A DNA stretch of 64,000 nucleotides from Bacillus_P idriensis_A (lineage in GTDB: Bacteria; Bacillota; Bacilli; Bacillales; Bacillaceae), in assembly GCF_050483325.1 (NCBI RefSeq), contig NZ_JBCMYF010000035.1, positions 124,001 to 188,000 on the forward strand. The letters are read 5' to 3'. Positions 22,782 to 32,301 of the stretch are shown in pieces. Position 1 is the first letter of the stretch. Every line of letters begins with the position of its first letter. The position numbers and the translations under genes were made by a program. The notes beneath the pieces are model-generated. The model ran no database searches and had not been told where the DNA came from. It saw only the letters and a program-made list of their open reading frames with translations.

Positions 22782-23957
22782 CTATGCGTAAGAATGCAGG
22801 CCGGCGATGACCAAATTGACGAAAATCAAGTTAAACATGATGATGGCAAACCCAATAACAGCAAGCCATGCTGACTTTTCTCCCTGCCATCCTTTTGACA
22901 GGCGCAAATGCAGGTAGGCTGCATAGAAGAGCCATGTAATTAATGCCCATACTTCTTTTGGGTCCCAGCCCCAAAAGCGTGTCCAGGCAATTTGTGCCCA
23001 GATCATTGCAAAAATGAGCGCTCCCAGTGTGAAGACCGGAAACCCGATTGTCACTGAGCGATATCCGATTTCATCTACCAAGTCAAGATTCACATTTTTT
23101 GTGAGAGGCTGAAGAAAAGCTGAAATACGCTTTCTAAGAATTAATCGGATCGCTCCGTATAGTAATAAGCCGGCAGCAATAGACCAGATGACGGTATTCA
23201 GCTTTCTGGCAGAAATAAGTGCGGGAACTTCAATTAAAGCTTCCATCTTCCCTTCTGTCAGAAGCTCGCCTTTATGCGGCCCAATAAGAGCAGGCAGATT
23301 ATAGATCATTTCAGCATTCTGATCATTTTTATCTGTCCATTTATATATGGCTTCATAATCCATCATTCTGAACGTGCTTGTAATGGCAATGAATGCTATC
23401 GTTGCTACAAGTGTATACATAACCACTTCAAGCCAGAATGTTTTCTTGGAATTTTTCGACTGATCCACTGTCCGGATCAAATAAATGACACCTGCTATAA
23501 AGCTGATGGCAAGAATTGCCTGTCCCAGAGCGGCTGTTGTCACATGAATGTGAAGCCAGCTGCTTTGAAGCGCAGGAATAAGCGGTGAGATGTCTGACGG
23601 AAACATGCTTGCATAAGCGATAAGCAGCAAGGCAACCGGCAGAGTGAAAAGTCCTAAAATAGACACTTTATAAATAAAGTAGAGTACTATAAATGCAAGT
23701 ACCAGCATCATGCCAAAGAATGTTGTAAATTCAAACAGATTGCTTACCGGTGCATGACCGGATGCGATCCATCTCGTAATGAAATAGCCAGCTTGTGCTG
23801 CAAAAGCAAGAATTGTAATCGCAATACCCGCAGACGCCCATTTGCTCGGCTTTTTGTATTCTTTTCTCTTATCACGGATGGCTCCGCCAAAAAGAAATGT
23901 CGCAGCCAGATATAAAATGAATGCTGCAAATAGCAAATTACTGCTTAGAGCCGCCAC
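22782..23957 (-). CDS. resC: ResC (CcsA), haem transport/ligation in cytochrome c synthesis
   Basis: 391-aa polytopic membrane protein of cytochrome c maturation System II. The tryptophan-rich WWD-type segment is visible as WAQIAWTRFWGWDPKEVWAL near residue 313, with conserved histidines in HIHVTTAALGQ and near the C-terminus. It partners ResB to deliver haem to apocytochrome c outside the membrane. GTG start behind GGAGG at 7 nt. Confidence 0.95.
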   Translation of the reverse strand: MAALSSNLLFAAFILYLAATFLFGGAIRDKRKEYKKPSKWASAGIAITILAFAAQAGYFITRWIASGHAPVSNLFEFTTFFGMMLVLAFIVLYFIYKVSILGLFTLPVALLLIAYASMFPSDISPLIPALQSSWLHIHVTTAALGQAILAISFIAGVIYLIRTVDQSKNSKKTFWLEVVMYTLVATIAFIAITSTFRMMDYEAIYKWTDKNDQNAEMIYNLPALIGPHKGELLTEGKMEALIEVPALISARKLNTVIWSIAAGLLLYGAIRLILRKRISAFLQPLTKNVNLDLVDEIGYRSVTIGFPVFTLGALIFAMIWAQIAWTRFWGWDPKEVWALITWLFYAAYLHLRLSKGWQGEKSAWLAVIGFAIIMFNLIFVNLVIAGLHSYA

Positions 23958-23982
23958 ACCTTTTCCTCCTCTATGATCTGTC

Positions 23983-25623
23983 TTATTTCTCGTCTGACTG
24001 ATCCTTCAGCTTTTCAATTTGCGTGCCCTCAAGCACCGTATCAATCTCATTTTTAATTCCGTACCAGTTCTTATTTGTATGCGCTGCAAGAAGAATCCCA
24101 TCTCCGCTTCGTCTGATCCAGATGCGGCGATGATTCCAATACATGCCCTGGGTGACACCGATCATGAAAATCGCTCCGCCAAGTCCAAGAAACCAAAGAG
24201 TATTGTCTTTGCGCACAGTAAGAGCTGAGAGATTCTTTGTATCAACGCCTTCAAACTTCATTTTCAGCTGATTGTCTTCGTTTGGTTCAATTGTCTGCTG
24301 AATGGCTACAAAGCTTGTTTCGCCTTCAGGTTTATCAGGAGACATCATTTTAAATACAAAAGCGGGATTATCCGGTATTCTCGTTTTTGTAGCAGGTTCT
24401 CCCTCGCTGTTAAAATAAAAATCAGGAAGATAGCTTGCCACTTCTACTTTATAGCCATTGCCCAGATCAAATTCTTTTTGAGGATCAAGCAAGTCGATTG
24501 TCAGCTGCCCAAAGTTTTCTTCGGTCTCTTTGTCTACTAAACTAAATGTCATTTTGTTCAATTCATTTAATTTAAAATCAACTTGATACAAAGCGTATGA
24601 ATCATGCTTAAGCGGCTGATTCACTTTGATTTGCTCATCTTTAATCTTTTTAAGCTCAGGCTCTTCTCCAAGAACTGCTTCGCCCTGTCTTTCATACAAA
24701 GTGACGTTCGTCTGATAATTCTTAGCTACGCTTCCGTCCCCTACTCTAGTAATCGCATCCTCGAAGACTTCATCTTCACTGTCTTTTTTGTATGTTTCCA
24801 TTACAAACTTGTCGCTTTTCAGAAAATATTTCCCTTCTGTGCCGGGAATGACATTCGTTTCCCCTTCGCGGATCCAAATGACATCATCCACATACATGCC
24901 AGGAACAAATCTGAGCATCGCTCCAAACAAAAAGATGATCAAACCGATATGATTGACATATGGTCCCCATCTTGAAAAACGATTTTTCTCAGCAAGGAGA
25001 TTGCCGTTTTCCTCCCGGACATGATAGCGTTTTCTCTTTAATTTGTCATTCATGGCTTCAAGCTGTTCTTCTGCATTATTTACAGAAGCTGTTTCGCTGA
25101 ATAACCGCTGTCTTCGCATAAAGCTTTCATGCCTCGTGACACCTTGTTTTTTCAGGGCCCTGTAAAGCGGAACAAACCGGTCTAAGCTTGCAATAACCAA
25201 TGAAGCAGCCAGCGCTCCAATTAATACCATGTACCACCACGAACTGAATAGTTCATGAAACCCCATTTGGTAATAGAGCTGACCAATTACACCGTACTCA
25301 TCGCGGTAAAACTGTTCAGGCGTTACATTCGGCGGAATGTACATGACCTGCGGGAGAATCGTCCCAATTGCAGAAGCAATTAAAATCAAGACAATAATCC
25401 ATATCCCGACCTTTACAGAAGAGAAAAAGTTCCAGATCTTATCGATTGGCGTTTTCTTGTATGTCTGTGAGCGCCTTGCACTCCCGTCATATTTCATATC
25501 CAGCAGCTGATCAGGAGCAGCCTGATTATTGCTGTACGGCTCCCCGACAGGTCGTCCGCAGGATTCACAAAGAATCGTTCCGTGCGGATTATTGTGACCG
25601 CACATGCATTTCACTTCATTCAT
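23983..25623 (-). CDS. resB: ResB (CcsB), cytochrome c synthase subunit
   Basis: 546 aa. An N-terminal zinc-ribbon-like segment (CMCGHNN...CESCG) precedes membrane helices near 70-95, 125-148 and 215-235, a large external domain, and a final helix near 480-500. Pairs with ResC. 25 nt upstream of resC in the resABC operon. Confidence 0.95.
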   Translation of the reverse strand: MNEVKCMCGHNNPHGTILCESCGRPVGEPYSNNQAAPDQLLDMKYDGSARRSQTYKKTPIDKIWNFFSSVKVGIWIIVLILIASAIGTILPQVMYIPPNVTPEQFYRDEYGVIGQLYYQMGFHELFSSWWYMVLIGALAASLVIASLDRFVPLYRALKKQGVTRHESFMRRQRLFSETASVNNAEEQLEAMNDKLKRKRYHVREENGNLLAEKNRFSRWGPYVNHIGLIIFLFGAMLRFVPGMYVDDVIWIREGETNVIPGTEGKYFLKSDKFVMETYKKDSEDEVFEDAITRVGDGSVAKNYQTNVTLYERQGEAVLGEEPELKKIKDEQIKVNQPLKHDSYALYQVDFKLNELNKMTFSLVDKETEENFGQLTIDLLDPQKEFDLGNGYKVEVASYLPDFYFNSEGEPATKTRIPDNPAFVFKMMSPDKPEGETSFVAIQQTIEPNEDNQLKMKFEGVDTKNLSALTVRKDNTLWFLGLGGAIFMIGVTQGMYWNHRRIWIRRSGDGILLAAHTNKNWYGIKNEIDTVLEGTQIEKLKDQSDEK

Positions 25624-25639
25624 GATGAAAACTCCCCGT

Positions 25640-26161
25640 TTACGGCTTGATTGATTCCATATAATCCCTGATCATCCGTTCGTTCATCTGGCCCGTGATT
25701 ATTTCTGCTACTTTTCCATCTTTATCTATCAGAAATGTAGTCGGAAGAGGGACAACACCGTATGCTTCTAACACTTGCCGGTCCTTATCGAGGACGACAG
25801 GAAACGATAAATCATATGTATCCGTAAAATTCTGTACGGCAATCTTTGACTCAGCGATGTTGACGGCAAGCACCTCTACACCCTGTTCTTTATAATAATC
25901 ATATTGATTTTGCATGTAGGGCATTTCGCGTTTGCACGGTTCGCACCATGTTCCCCAAAAGTTCAGGAAAACGCCCTTCCCCTTATAATCTGAAAGCTGA
26001 TGCTTGTCCCCGTTAATGTCTGTTAAAACAAAATCAGGGGCATCGCTTCCAACTTTCACTTTTTCCTTGCTAGAGAAAAAATTTGTGTATAACGTATATC
26101 CAAGTGCAGCAACCAGCACTGAAAGAATGATCGTTCTCATGAGCAACCGTCTTTTTTTCAT
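25640..26161 (-). CDS. resA: ResA, membrane-anchored thiol-disulfide oxidoreductase
   Basis: 173 aa. N-terminal signal anchor near residues 6-24, then a thioredoxin fold with active site WCEPC in NFWGTWCEPCKREMPYMQ. Keeps apocytochrome c haem-binding cysteines reduced. ATG 26161 (GGGAG upstream) agrees with the B. subtilis N-terminus MKKKRRL; the longer frame does not. Confidence 0.96.
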   Translation of the reverse strand: MKKRRLLMRTIILSVLVAALGYTLYTNFFSSKEKVKVGSDAPDFVLTDINGDKHQLSDYKGKGVFLNFWGTWCEPCKREMPYMQNQYDYYKEQGVEVLAVNIAESKIAVQNFTDTYDLSFPVVLDKDRQVLEAYGVVPLPTTFLIDKDGKVAEIITGQMNERMIRDYMESIKP

Positions 26162-26206
26162 AAAAAACTCTCCCATATCCTCATACATTTCAACTCATTA
26201 TATCAC

Positions 26207-26212
26207 TGTTTA
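26207..26212 (-). promoter_or_regulatory. Probable -10 box of the res operon promoter
   Basis: TATAAT on the minus strand 46 bp before the resA start, without a convincing -35 box. This fits an activator-dependent (ResD~P) promoter. Confidence 0.45.
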
Positions 26213-26261
26213 TTTCAAACATTTTCTTGATAATTTGAAGTTTATGTGAAAATTAAAGGGC

Positions 26262-26987
26262 TTACTTTCCAAACTTGGCAAGTGATCTGAGCTGTTTGAC
26301 TTCATGCGGAGATAATTCACGCGCATCGCCTGTTTTAAGCCCTTTTAAATCCAGGAAAGCATATGTTTCGCGCTTTAGTTTCAGAACAGGATGTCCAATC
26401 GCCTCGAACATGCGGCGTACTTGACGGTTTCTGCCTTCATGTATCGTCAGTTCAATAATGCTTGTTTCCTTCTTTTTGTCGAGAGACACAAACTTCACTT
26501 TGGCAGGAGCTGTTTTCCCGTCTTCAAGCATAATGCCCTTTTCTAACGACTTCAGCTTTTCACGAAGCGGTATACCTTTCACTTTGGCTACATATGTTTT
26601 CTCAACCTGATTGCTTGGATGCATGAGAAGATTGGCAAAATCACCGTCGTTTGTCATGATTAAGATGCCGGAAGTATCGTAATCAAGCCGTCCGACCGGA
26701 TAAATGCGTTCTTTTATCTGCGGAAAAAAGTCTGTAACTGTTTTTCTTCCTTTATCATCAATGGCAGAAGATATTACACCGCGCGGTTTGTAAAGGATAA
26801 AATAAACTGGCTCTTCTTTTTCAACAGGAACTCCTGCAACTTCAACACGGTCATTTCCGGAAACTTTAACACCAAGCTCCCTTACGACTTTCCCGTTGAC
26901 AGTTACCTTTCCTTCTAATATAAGCTCCTCTGCTTTCCTTCTTGATGCAAGACCTGCATGAGCTATCACTTTTTGTAAACGTTCCAT
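26262..26987 (-). CDS. rluB: 23S rRNA pseudouridine synthase RluB
   Basis: 241 aa. S4 RNA-binding domain near residues 1-60 (RLQKVIAHAGLASRRKAEELI), then a pseudouridine synthase domain with catalytic Asp in GRLDYDTSG and the C-terminal GRNRQVRRMFEAIGHPV. Modifies uridine in the peptidyl-transferase region of 23S rRNA. ATG 26987 is preferred: the GTG at 26996 lies inside the Shine-Dalgarno box. Confidence 0.94.
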   Translation of the reverse strand: MERLQKVIAHAGLASRRKAEELILEGKVTVNGKVVRELGVKVSGNDRVEVAGVPVEKEEPVYFILYKPRGVISSAIDDKGRKTVTDFFPQIKERIYPVGRLDYDTSGILIMTNDGDFANLLMHPSNQVEKTYVAKVKGIPLREKLKSLEKGIMLEDGKTAPAKVKFVSLDKKKETSIIELTIHEGRNRQVRRMFEAIGHPVLKLKRETYAFLDLKGLKTGDARELSPHEVKQLRSLAKFGK

Positions 26988-27293
26988 TTCTTTCACCTCG
27001 TTAACATCTTACTTCTTATCATTTTTTTATACAAGTTCTCATGTAATGAACCCTTTAAAAAACGCATGAAATCCTATTATCTCACAAAATCATCCACAAT
27101 GAGATGAAAATATTTTGTCACGCAAAAAAGAGGACTCCCGCCCGTCCTCGAGTCCCGTCATCTAAATTAATTGCTCTTTTCTTATAGTTTGCTGCTTTCA
27201 AAAAAATTGGTTATATGCCTTAAGTGGAGTGCAGCGGACATCCGCGGATGAACTTTTATTCAAGTACTGCTGTTCAATGTAAAAACAGCGAAA
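26988..27293. other. Intergenic region rluB - spmB
   Basis: Holds the spmAB terminator (27121-27160), a copy of the motif AGTGGAGTGCAGCGGA (27223-27238), and directly after it the 12-bp palindrome CATCCGCGGATG (27239-27250). No gene is seen. Confidence 0.6.
27121..27160 (-). terminator. Terminator of the dacB-spmA-spmB operon
   Basis: Minus strand: GGACTC...GAGTCC stem with a GC-rich loop, followed by TCTTTTTTG. It sits about 130 bp past spmB. Confidence 0.7.
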
Positions 27294-27821
27294 TTAAAAT
27301 AGCATCATAACTATGAGGATTGAAGCAATAATCCCCATAAGGTCAGCAAGCAGACCGACTTTAAGCGCATCACCCATTTTTTTAACTCCTACAGCCCCGA
27401 AATAGACCGTCAGAATATACAAGGTTGTATCTGTGCTTCCCTGCATGACGGCCGCAAGTCTCCCAATAAACGAATCAGGCCCGTAAGCTGCTATTAAATC
27501 TGTAGTCATACCAAGTGCTGCTGTTCCTGAAATAGGCCTGATAAATGCGAGGGGAACAATCTCGCTTGGAACACCTATGGCATCGAGAGCAGGTTTCATC
27601 ATCCCCACAAAAAATTCAAGAGCCCCTGAAGCTCTGAAAATCGTAATCGCAACCAGCATGCCTACTAAATAAGGAATAATTGAAAATGCAATATCAATTC
27701 CTTCTTTTCCTCCCTCAACAAACGTTTCGTACGTAGGCACTTTTTTGAATGTCCCATATAATAGAATGAACCCGATGATCAGCGGGATCATCCATAAAGA
27801 GATTAAACTGATCATGGCCAT
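27294..27821 (-). CDS. spmB: Spore maturation protein SpmB
   Basis: 175-aa polytopic membrane protein with the nucleoside-recognition (Gate) fold, several helices, and the conserved stretch FIRPISGTAALGM near residue 93. Acts with SpmA in dehydration of the spore core. Third gene of dacB-spmA-spmB; its ATG lies 1 nt after the spmA stop. Confidence 0.95.
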   Translation of the reverse strand: MAMISLISLWMIPLIIGFILLYGTFKKVPTYETFVEGGKEGIDIAFSIIPYLVGMLVAITIFRASGALEFFVGMMKPALDAIGVPSEIVPLAFIRPISGTAALGMTTDLIAAYGPDSFIGRLAAVMQGSTDTTLYILTVYFGAVGVKKMGDALKVGLLADLMGIIASILIVMMLF

Positions 27822-27822
27822 C

Positions 27823-28416
27823 CTATTTTTTCTCCCTTCTCATTCTTCTATGGTAGTAATAGCGGTCTATCAAAATGGCGCCAATTGCTGAAATAATCGT
27901 CGCAAGCAAAGTAGGGCCGACAATATCGGTTGGAGACTTCGAACCGTATGTCATCCTGACAGCAATAACGGTCGTTGGAATTAAGGTGATGCTTGATGTG
28001 TTTACCGCAAGAAAAGTAATCATGGACCTGCTCGCCGCAGGTTTGTCTCCATTTAATTTTTTCATCTGTTCCATTGCTTTAATGCCAAGCGGAGTTGCCG
28101 CATTTCCCAGTCCGAAAAGATTTGCAATCATGTTTGACAAAATGTAGCCCATTGCCGGATGATCTGCAGGAATTTCCGGGAAAAGTCTTTTTACGAACGG
28201 CTTAAAGAGCTGCCCAAGCTTTTCAAGCAAACCTGCCTTTTCAGCAACCTTCATCAGCCCGAGCCAGAATACAAGGACACTGATCAGGCCGATGCTGATC
28301 GTTACAGCATCTTTTGCCCCTTTGAAAACAGCAGCGTTCACTTGTTCCATCGTTCCATTGATCATGGCAAAGACGATTCCGATCACAGTCAGTCCAACCC
28401 AAATGATATTAATCAT
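27823..28416 (-). CDS. spmA: Spore maturation protein SpmA
   Basis: 197-aa membrane protein of the Gate family with the conserved FGLGNAATPLGIKAMEQM near residue 95 and NTSSITLIPTTVIAVR near 135. Overlaps the end of dacB by 8 nt. Works with SpmB and DacB on cortex structure and core dehydration. Confidence 0.95.
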   Translation of the reverse strand: MINIIWVGLTVIGIVFAMINGTMEQVNAAVFKGAKDAVTISIGLISVLVFWLGLMKVAEKAGLLEKLGQLFKPFVKRLFPEIPADHPAMGYILSNMIANLFGLGNAATPLGIKAMEQMKKLNGDKPAASRSMITFLAVNTSSITLIPTTVIAVRMTYGSKSPTDIVGPTLLATIISAIGAILIDRYYYHRRMRREKK

Positions 28417-29569
28417 GATTGCTCAAGCCTGCCCTAATGAAAAACAGCTTGCGGAATTTCTCCCACAGCGAGGCGTTTGGTTTATTTGTCAAACCATTAT
28501 CATAATAAATGGGCACTTCATCCACTCTTTCATCTTCAACAATAATCGTCATTTTCCCGACAACGTTCGGAACATCCTCCGGGTCTTTCCAGCTTTTTTC
28601 CGGTTTCAGTATGGAGACATCAATTCTAAGATCGTCTTCTTCGTCTTCTGTTAATGGATAATACACATCTCTTTTAATAAAAAGCTTATTTTTATAGATT
28701 TTATCTTTAATATCTATCTTTTTTAACGTACCTGATTCTTTAATTTTAAATAAATCATACTTGCTGAACGCCATGTTAAACATTTCAATATGATCATTCC
28801 AATCATCTGACGCATCAATCGTCACGGCGACGAGATTCATTCCTTCTTTTTGAGCTGTGGAAACGAGTGTGCGTTTTGCTCTTTTTGTATAGCCTGTTTT
28901 CCCTCCGGTGCTGTACTCATATAAACTGGTCAGCAGCTTATTCTTATTTCTCCATACACGGTCCCATTGTTCATTTGGATTTGGTGCACGATGAACCTTT
29001 GTCCCGGAAATTTTTTGATACATTTGATTTTCCATTGCATACCTCGTCAGGATTGCCATGTCAAAGGCTGACGAATAGTGATTTTCGTGATCATCCAAAC
29101 CGTGCGGATTGGCAAACTCCGTATTCATCATGCCGATTTCAGCAGCTTTTTGGTTCATTAAATGGACAAATCCTTCAACACTGCCTCCCACATGTTCAGC
29201 AATGGCAACAGCAGCATCATTCCCTGAACGGAGCATTAGTCCATATACCAGATCTTCAAGCTTAATTTTCTCTCCTTCTTGCAAATAAACAGCGGAACCC
29301 TCGGTATGTATCGCACGGTTGCTTACCGTTGCCTTCTCGTCCATTTTTCCGGATTCAATTGCAAGAATCGCTGTCATAATCTTTGTTATGCTGGCAATTC
29401 TTCTTTTTGCATGGGCGTCTTTCTCAAACAGGACTCTGCCGGATTCCTGTTCAATTAATATCGCACTTCTTGCACTTACGCCCATTTCAGCAGAAGAATG
29501 GCGAGGCAGGCCAGCAATCAGCAAGAAGAAGATGAGTACGATCGCTGCTATCTGTTTCCATTGCCGCAT
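28409..29569 (-). CDS. dacB: D-alanyl-D-alanine carboxypeptidase DacB (PBP5*)
   Basis: 386 aa. Signal peptide (AAIVLIFFLLIAGLP...SSA), serine peptidase S11 domain with SxxK SITK, SxN in SGND and KTG in KTGYT, then a beta-rich C-terminal domain. Lowers cross-linking of spore cortex peptidoglycan. ATG 29569 is preferred; the upstream GTG (29578) is only 1 nt from the AAAGGA box. Preceded by a sigma-E-like promoter. Confidence 0.93.
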   Translation of the reverse strand: MRQWKQIAAIVLIFFLLIAGLPRHSSAEMGVSARSAILIEQESGRVLFEKDAHAKRRIASITKIMTAILAIESGKMDEKATVSNRAIHTEGSAVYLQEGEKIKLEDLVYGLMLRSGNDAAVAIAEHVGGSVEGFVHLMNQKAAEIGMMNTEFANPHGLDDHENHYSSAFDMAILTRYAMENQMYQKISGTKVHRAPNPNEQWDRVWRNKNKLLTSLYEYSTGGKTGYTKRAKRTLVSTAQKEGMNLVAVTIDASDDWNDHIEMFNMAFSKYDLFKIKESGTLKKIDIKDKIYKNKLFIKRDVYYPLTEDEEDDLRIDVSILKPEKSWKDPEDVPNVVGKMTIIVEDERVDEVPIYYDNGLTNKPNASLWEKFRKLFFIRAGLSNHD

Positions 29570-29599
29570 AACACCCACGTCCTTTTATTGTTTTGTACA

Positions 29600-29629
29600 A
29601 GTTTATGCGGATGGACAAAGGTTATGAAC
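29600..29629 (-). promoter_or_regulatory. Sigma-E-like promoter of dacB-spmAB
   Basis: Minus strand: -35 TCATAAC region (29621-29627), 13-bp gap, -10 CATAAACT (29600-29607), close to the sigma-E consensus. The B. subtilis operon is sigma-E dependent. Confidence 0.65.
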
Positions 29630-29671
29630 GCTAAATTTGAAAACCGGTAGGGGAAACAGGGATGGATCAGC

Positions 29672-29722
29672 AGAAAGACAAAAAAAACAGCCGCTCTGCA
29701 AGGAACAGAACAGCTGCCATTT
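29672..29722 (-). terminator. Terminator of ypuI
   Basis: Minus strand: AGCTGTTCTG...CAGAGCGGCT stem (with G-U pairs) followed by T8. Confidence 0.75.
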
Positions 29723-29726
29723 TTAA

Positions 29727-30215
29727 TTATTTAGACTGGATCATTTTCGTACGATAATCTGTTTCATAGTACTCAAGTTCCTCGCGGATTTCCTGAAAAC
29801 CGCTTTCTAGAGAGGCAATCATGACCTTGAGTGAATCTGGAGCCGGGTGGCGGTATTTGATGGCATTTTTGCCGGTATAAGCTGATCTGCTGTCTTCATA
29901 CCAGACATCATTTTTCGGATTGTAAAATTCTTCAATGCACTGATGATAAATTTTATAAAGAGCTTTTTCAGCTGCCGGCTTCCTGAAAGGTTCATTTTGA
30001 AGAACAATGTGGCATGCTTCAAGTCCCTCTTCGCAATAAACAGAAAGTCTTCTTAAATTACGGAAAAGATCCTCATAATACGCTTCATCCCCTGCTGTTT
30101 CATTCAAAAATGATGAAATCGTTGCATGATTTAAAAACGTATTCAGTTCTTTTACGACGCTGCCTAAAAATACTTCAACTTGTTCTGTTTGTGCTTTTAC
30201 GATCATATTCCCCAT
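29727..30215 (-). CDS. ypuI: YpuI (DUF3907), function unknown
   Basis: 162-aa cytosolic protein, mostly helical, without signal or membrane segment. Conserved in Bacillaceae upstream of dacB-spm. The N-terminus MGNMIVKAQTEQVEVFL matches the B. subtilis YpuI pattern MGN..VKAQTE. The start is the ATG at 30215 behind AAGGA. Role open. Confidence 0.85.
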   Translation of the reverse strand: MGNMIVKAQTEQVEVFLGSVVKELNTFLNHATISSFLNETAGDEAYYEDLFRNLRRLSVYCEEGLEACHIVLQNEPFRKPAAEKALYKIYHQCIEEFYNPKNDVWYEDSRSAYTGKNAIKYRHPAPDSLKVMIASLESGFQEIREELEYYETDYRTKMIQSK

Positions 30216-30242
30216 TCAAACACATCCTTTCAATTTCTAAAG

Positions 30243-30653
30243 CTATTTTTTATGTATGGGTGTTTTTAGCTTTTGAACTGCATCTGACCATTTCATTGAC
30301 TGATTTCGGTTTATTTCCGGAATCAACTCAATAGCTGCACGAAGATCAATTCCCTGAAGATACATGAGAAATTCTTCTTCTGTGTTCAGGTAGAGTCTTT
30401 TGCGCTCTAAAAGCGCTTCGTTTTGAATGATGCATATCAGTGCCATTATGTCTTTAATGCTCAGGTCTGACCCTTCAAATAGAAAAGGATTTTGTTCTCT
30501 GAATTTGTCTTCGAAATACCTCACATACAAAACATAAAACGTTTTCTCCATCTTCTTTGACACAATTGTGATTTCAGAGCGGTTAAAAAAATCTTCGGAT
30601 GTATTCGGCATCTCTTTTACTAATTCATACCCTCTGCCATTTTTTATAATCAC
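30243..30653 (-). CDS. Unknown protein (136 aa) between ypuI and scpB
   Basis: Not recognised. Soluble, mixed alpha/beta by composition, no Cys cluster, signal peptide or membrane helix. GTG start 8 nt after GGGGTG. The ypuI-scpB junction of B. subtilis, as I recall it, has no gene here, so this may be a lineage-specific insertion. Same strand as its neighbours, 27 nt from ypuI, hence likely co-transcribed with it. It has its own start region after the scpB terminator. Confidence 0.65.
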   Translation of the reverse strand: MIIKNGRGYELVKEMPNTSEDFFNRSEITIVSKKMEKTFYVLYVRYFEDKFREQNPFLFEGSDLSIKDIMALICIIQNEALLERKRLYLNTEEEFLMYLQGIDLRAAIELIPEINRNQSMKWSDAVQKLKTPIHKK

Positions 30654-30683
30654 CTGATTTGCACCCCTATGCGTTTTTCATTC

Positions 30684-30714
30684 AAAAAAAGGAACAAAGA
30701 TATTCCTTTGTTCC
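30684..30714 (-). terminator. Terminator of scpA-scpB
   Basis: GGAACAAAG-GAATAT-CTTTGTTCC perfect stem followed by T7 on the minus strand. Confidence 0.9.
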
Positions 30715-30757
30715 GTTCTCCTCTATTTTATCATAGGTCATAAAGCAATTGTGTAAA

Positions 30758-31342
30758 TTATTTGATTTCTTCAAAAGTTTGATTAAAGTTTTCAAAAAAG
30801 AGATCCGCTTCTTCGTTAAAGGAGTCATCATCATCTTTTTCAGGAAGCGGCGGAAGTTCTTTTATCGTTTTTAATCCGAAGTATTCAAGGAATTCTTTCG
30901 TCGTGCCGTATAAAATAGCTCTTCCTGTTCCTTCAGCCCGTCCCACTTCTTTCACAAGCACTTTAGAAGTCAGAGTCTGCAGCGGACGCTCTGATTTCAC
31001 GCCGCGGATATCTTCAATTTCAGTTCTTGTTATAGGCTGACGGTAAGCGACAATCGCCAGAATTTCAAGAGCTGCCTGAGATAACGCGGTGTGATTAGGT
31101 GTTTCAACCAATTTTTTCAAAAAGGCAGCATGCTTTTTTTTCGTCGTTAATTGAAAGACTCCGGCCACTTCAATCAATTCGATGCCGCGCTGTTTTTTCT
31201 TGTAATCATTCTGAAGTTCCAGTACGACTTCAGATATCGTTTCCTCTTTTGTTTCAAGAACGGACGCCAGCTGTTTCATTGACAGCCCTTCATCCCCTGC
31301 AGCAAATAGAAGAGCTTCAATGATGGATTTCCATTTTTCCAA
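30758..31342 (-). CDS. scpB: Segregation and condensation protein ScpB
   Basis: 194 aa, two winged-helix domains (about 1-80 and 90-165) with LEILAIVAYRQPITRTEIEDIRG and the C-terminal EEADLFFENFNQTFEEIK shared with B. subtilis ScpB. A dimer that with ScpA forms the kleisin part of the SMC condensin. The start is TTG 31342, 10 nt after GGGGAGG and 4 nt past the scpA stop; the longer ATG frame would lie inside scpA. Confidence 0.94.
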   Translation of the reverse strand: MEKWKSIIEALLFAAGDEGLSMKQLASVLETKEETISEVVLELQNDYKKKQRGIELIEVAGVFQLTTKKKHAAFLKKLVETPNHTALSQAALEILAIVAYRQPITRTEIEDIRGVKSERPLQTLTSKVLVKEVGRAEGTGRAILYGTTKEFLEYFGLKTIKELPPLPEKDDDDSFNEEADLFFENFNQTFEEIK

Positions 31343-31346
31343 GGTT

Positions 31347-32096
31347 TTAAGACCTCCCCAGAATATAAATATCAGAAAAATTTTCTTCTTGTTCAATCAT
31401 GATGGTGTTTTTTTTCATCAATTCTAAGATGGCAAGAAATGTGACAACCAGGTGATCCTTTTGATCGGACGGAAAAAGCTCAGTGAATTTTCGCCGTCTT
31501 GGATTTTGCTTCAACTCCATAAGGATTTCATCCATTCTCTTTTCGATCGGTATTTCCTGGCGTGCAACTCTTGTCTGCAATGGTTTCTGAAGCTTCTTTC
31601 TTCGCATCATCTTCTGGAAGGCACCGAGCATATCGTAGATTGATACATTCATAGATTCTTTATCAAATACAGGCTCACCCGCAAACTCACTTAAATCACT
31701 CGGGGGTTTGGTATAAACTTGAGATCGTTCTTCTTCCAAATGTCTCAGATCAACTGCAGCCTCTTTGTACTTTCTGTATTCAATCAGTCTTCTCATCAGT
31801 TCGTCCCGCGGATCTTCCTCAGGTTCAAACCCAAATTCATCCTCCACCAGCTCTTCCTCATGCTTTGGAAGGAGCATTCCGCTTTTGATGGAAAGCAGAG
31901 TTGCCGCCATCACTAAATATTCTGAAGCTACATCAAGCTCCAGTTCTTTCATCGTATGTATATAAAGCATATACTGCTCTGTAATTTCAGCTACGGGTAT
32001 ATCGTATATATCAATCTCGAGCGTATTGATTAAATGCAATAGAAGATCGAGCGGCCCTTCAAATGCGTCAATTTTCACTTTGTACTGCAACTTCAT
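31347..32096 (-). CDS. scpA: Segregation and condensation protein ScpA (kleisin)
   Basis: 249 aa. N-terminal kleisin signature YKVKIDAFEGPLDLLLHLI near residues 5-23, an acidic central part (EELVEDEFGFEPEEDPRDE), and a C-terminal winged helix (FLAILELMKKNTIMIEQEENFSDI). Bridges SMC heads with ScpB for chromosome segregation. ATG with GTGGTGGG. Confidence 0.95.
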   Translation of the reverse strand: MKLQYKVKIDAFEGPLDLLLHLINTLEIDIYDIPVAEITEQYMLYIHTMKELELDVASEYLVMAATLLSIKSGMLLPKHEEELVEDEFGFEPEEDPRDELMRRLIEYRKYKEAAVDLRHLEEERSQVYTKPPSDLSEFAGEPVFDKESMNVSIYDMLGAFQKMMRRKKLQKPLQTRVARQEIPIEKRMDEILMELKQNPRRRKFTELFPSDQKDHLVVTFLAILELMKKNTIMIEQEENFSDIYILGRS

Positions 32097-32301
32097 CCCA
32101 CCACTTCATTCTGTACCATTCATGTCGGCTACCCTATAGTATAGAACATTCTGCTTCCAATCAACAACACTTATTTTCACAGAAGAGGAGTCCTCAGGTT
32201 CAAAAAAAGTCCAGAAATTTGTGTTAATCGCCCAAACAAACACAGGACCACCCACATAAGATACCTATGTAAATGCAAGATACTTAAGGAGGAACAAGAA
32301 A

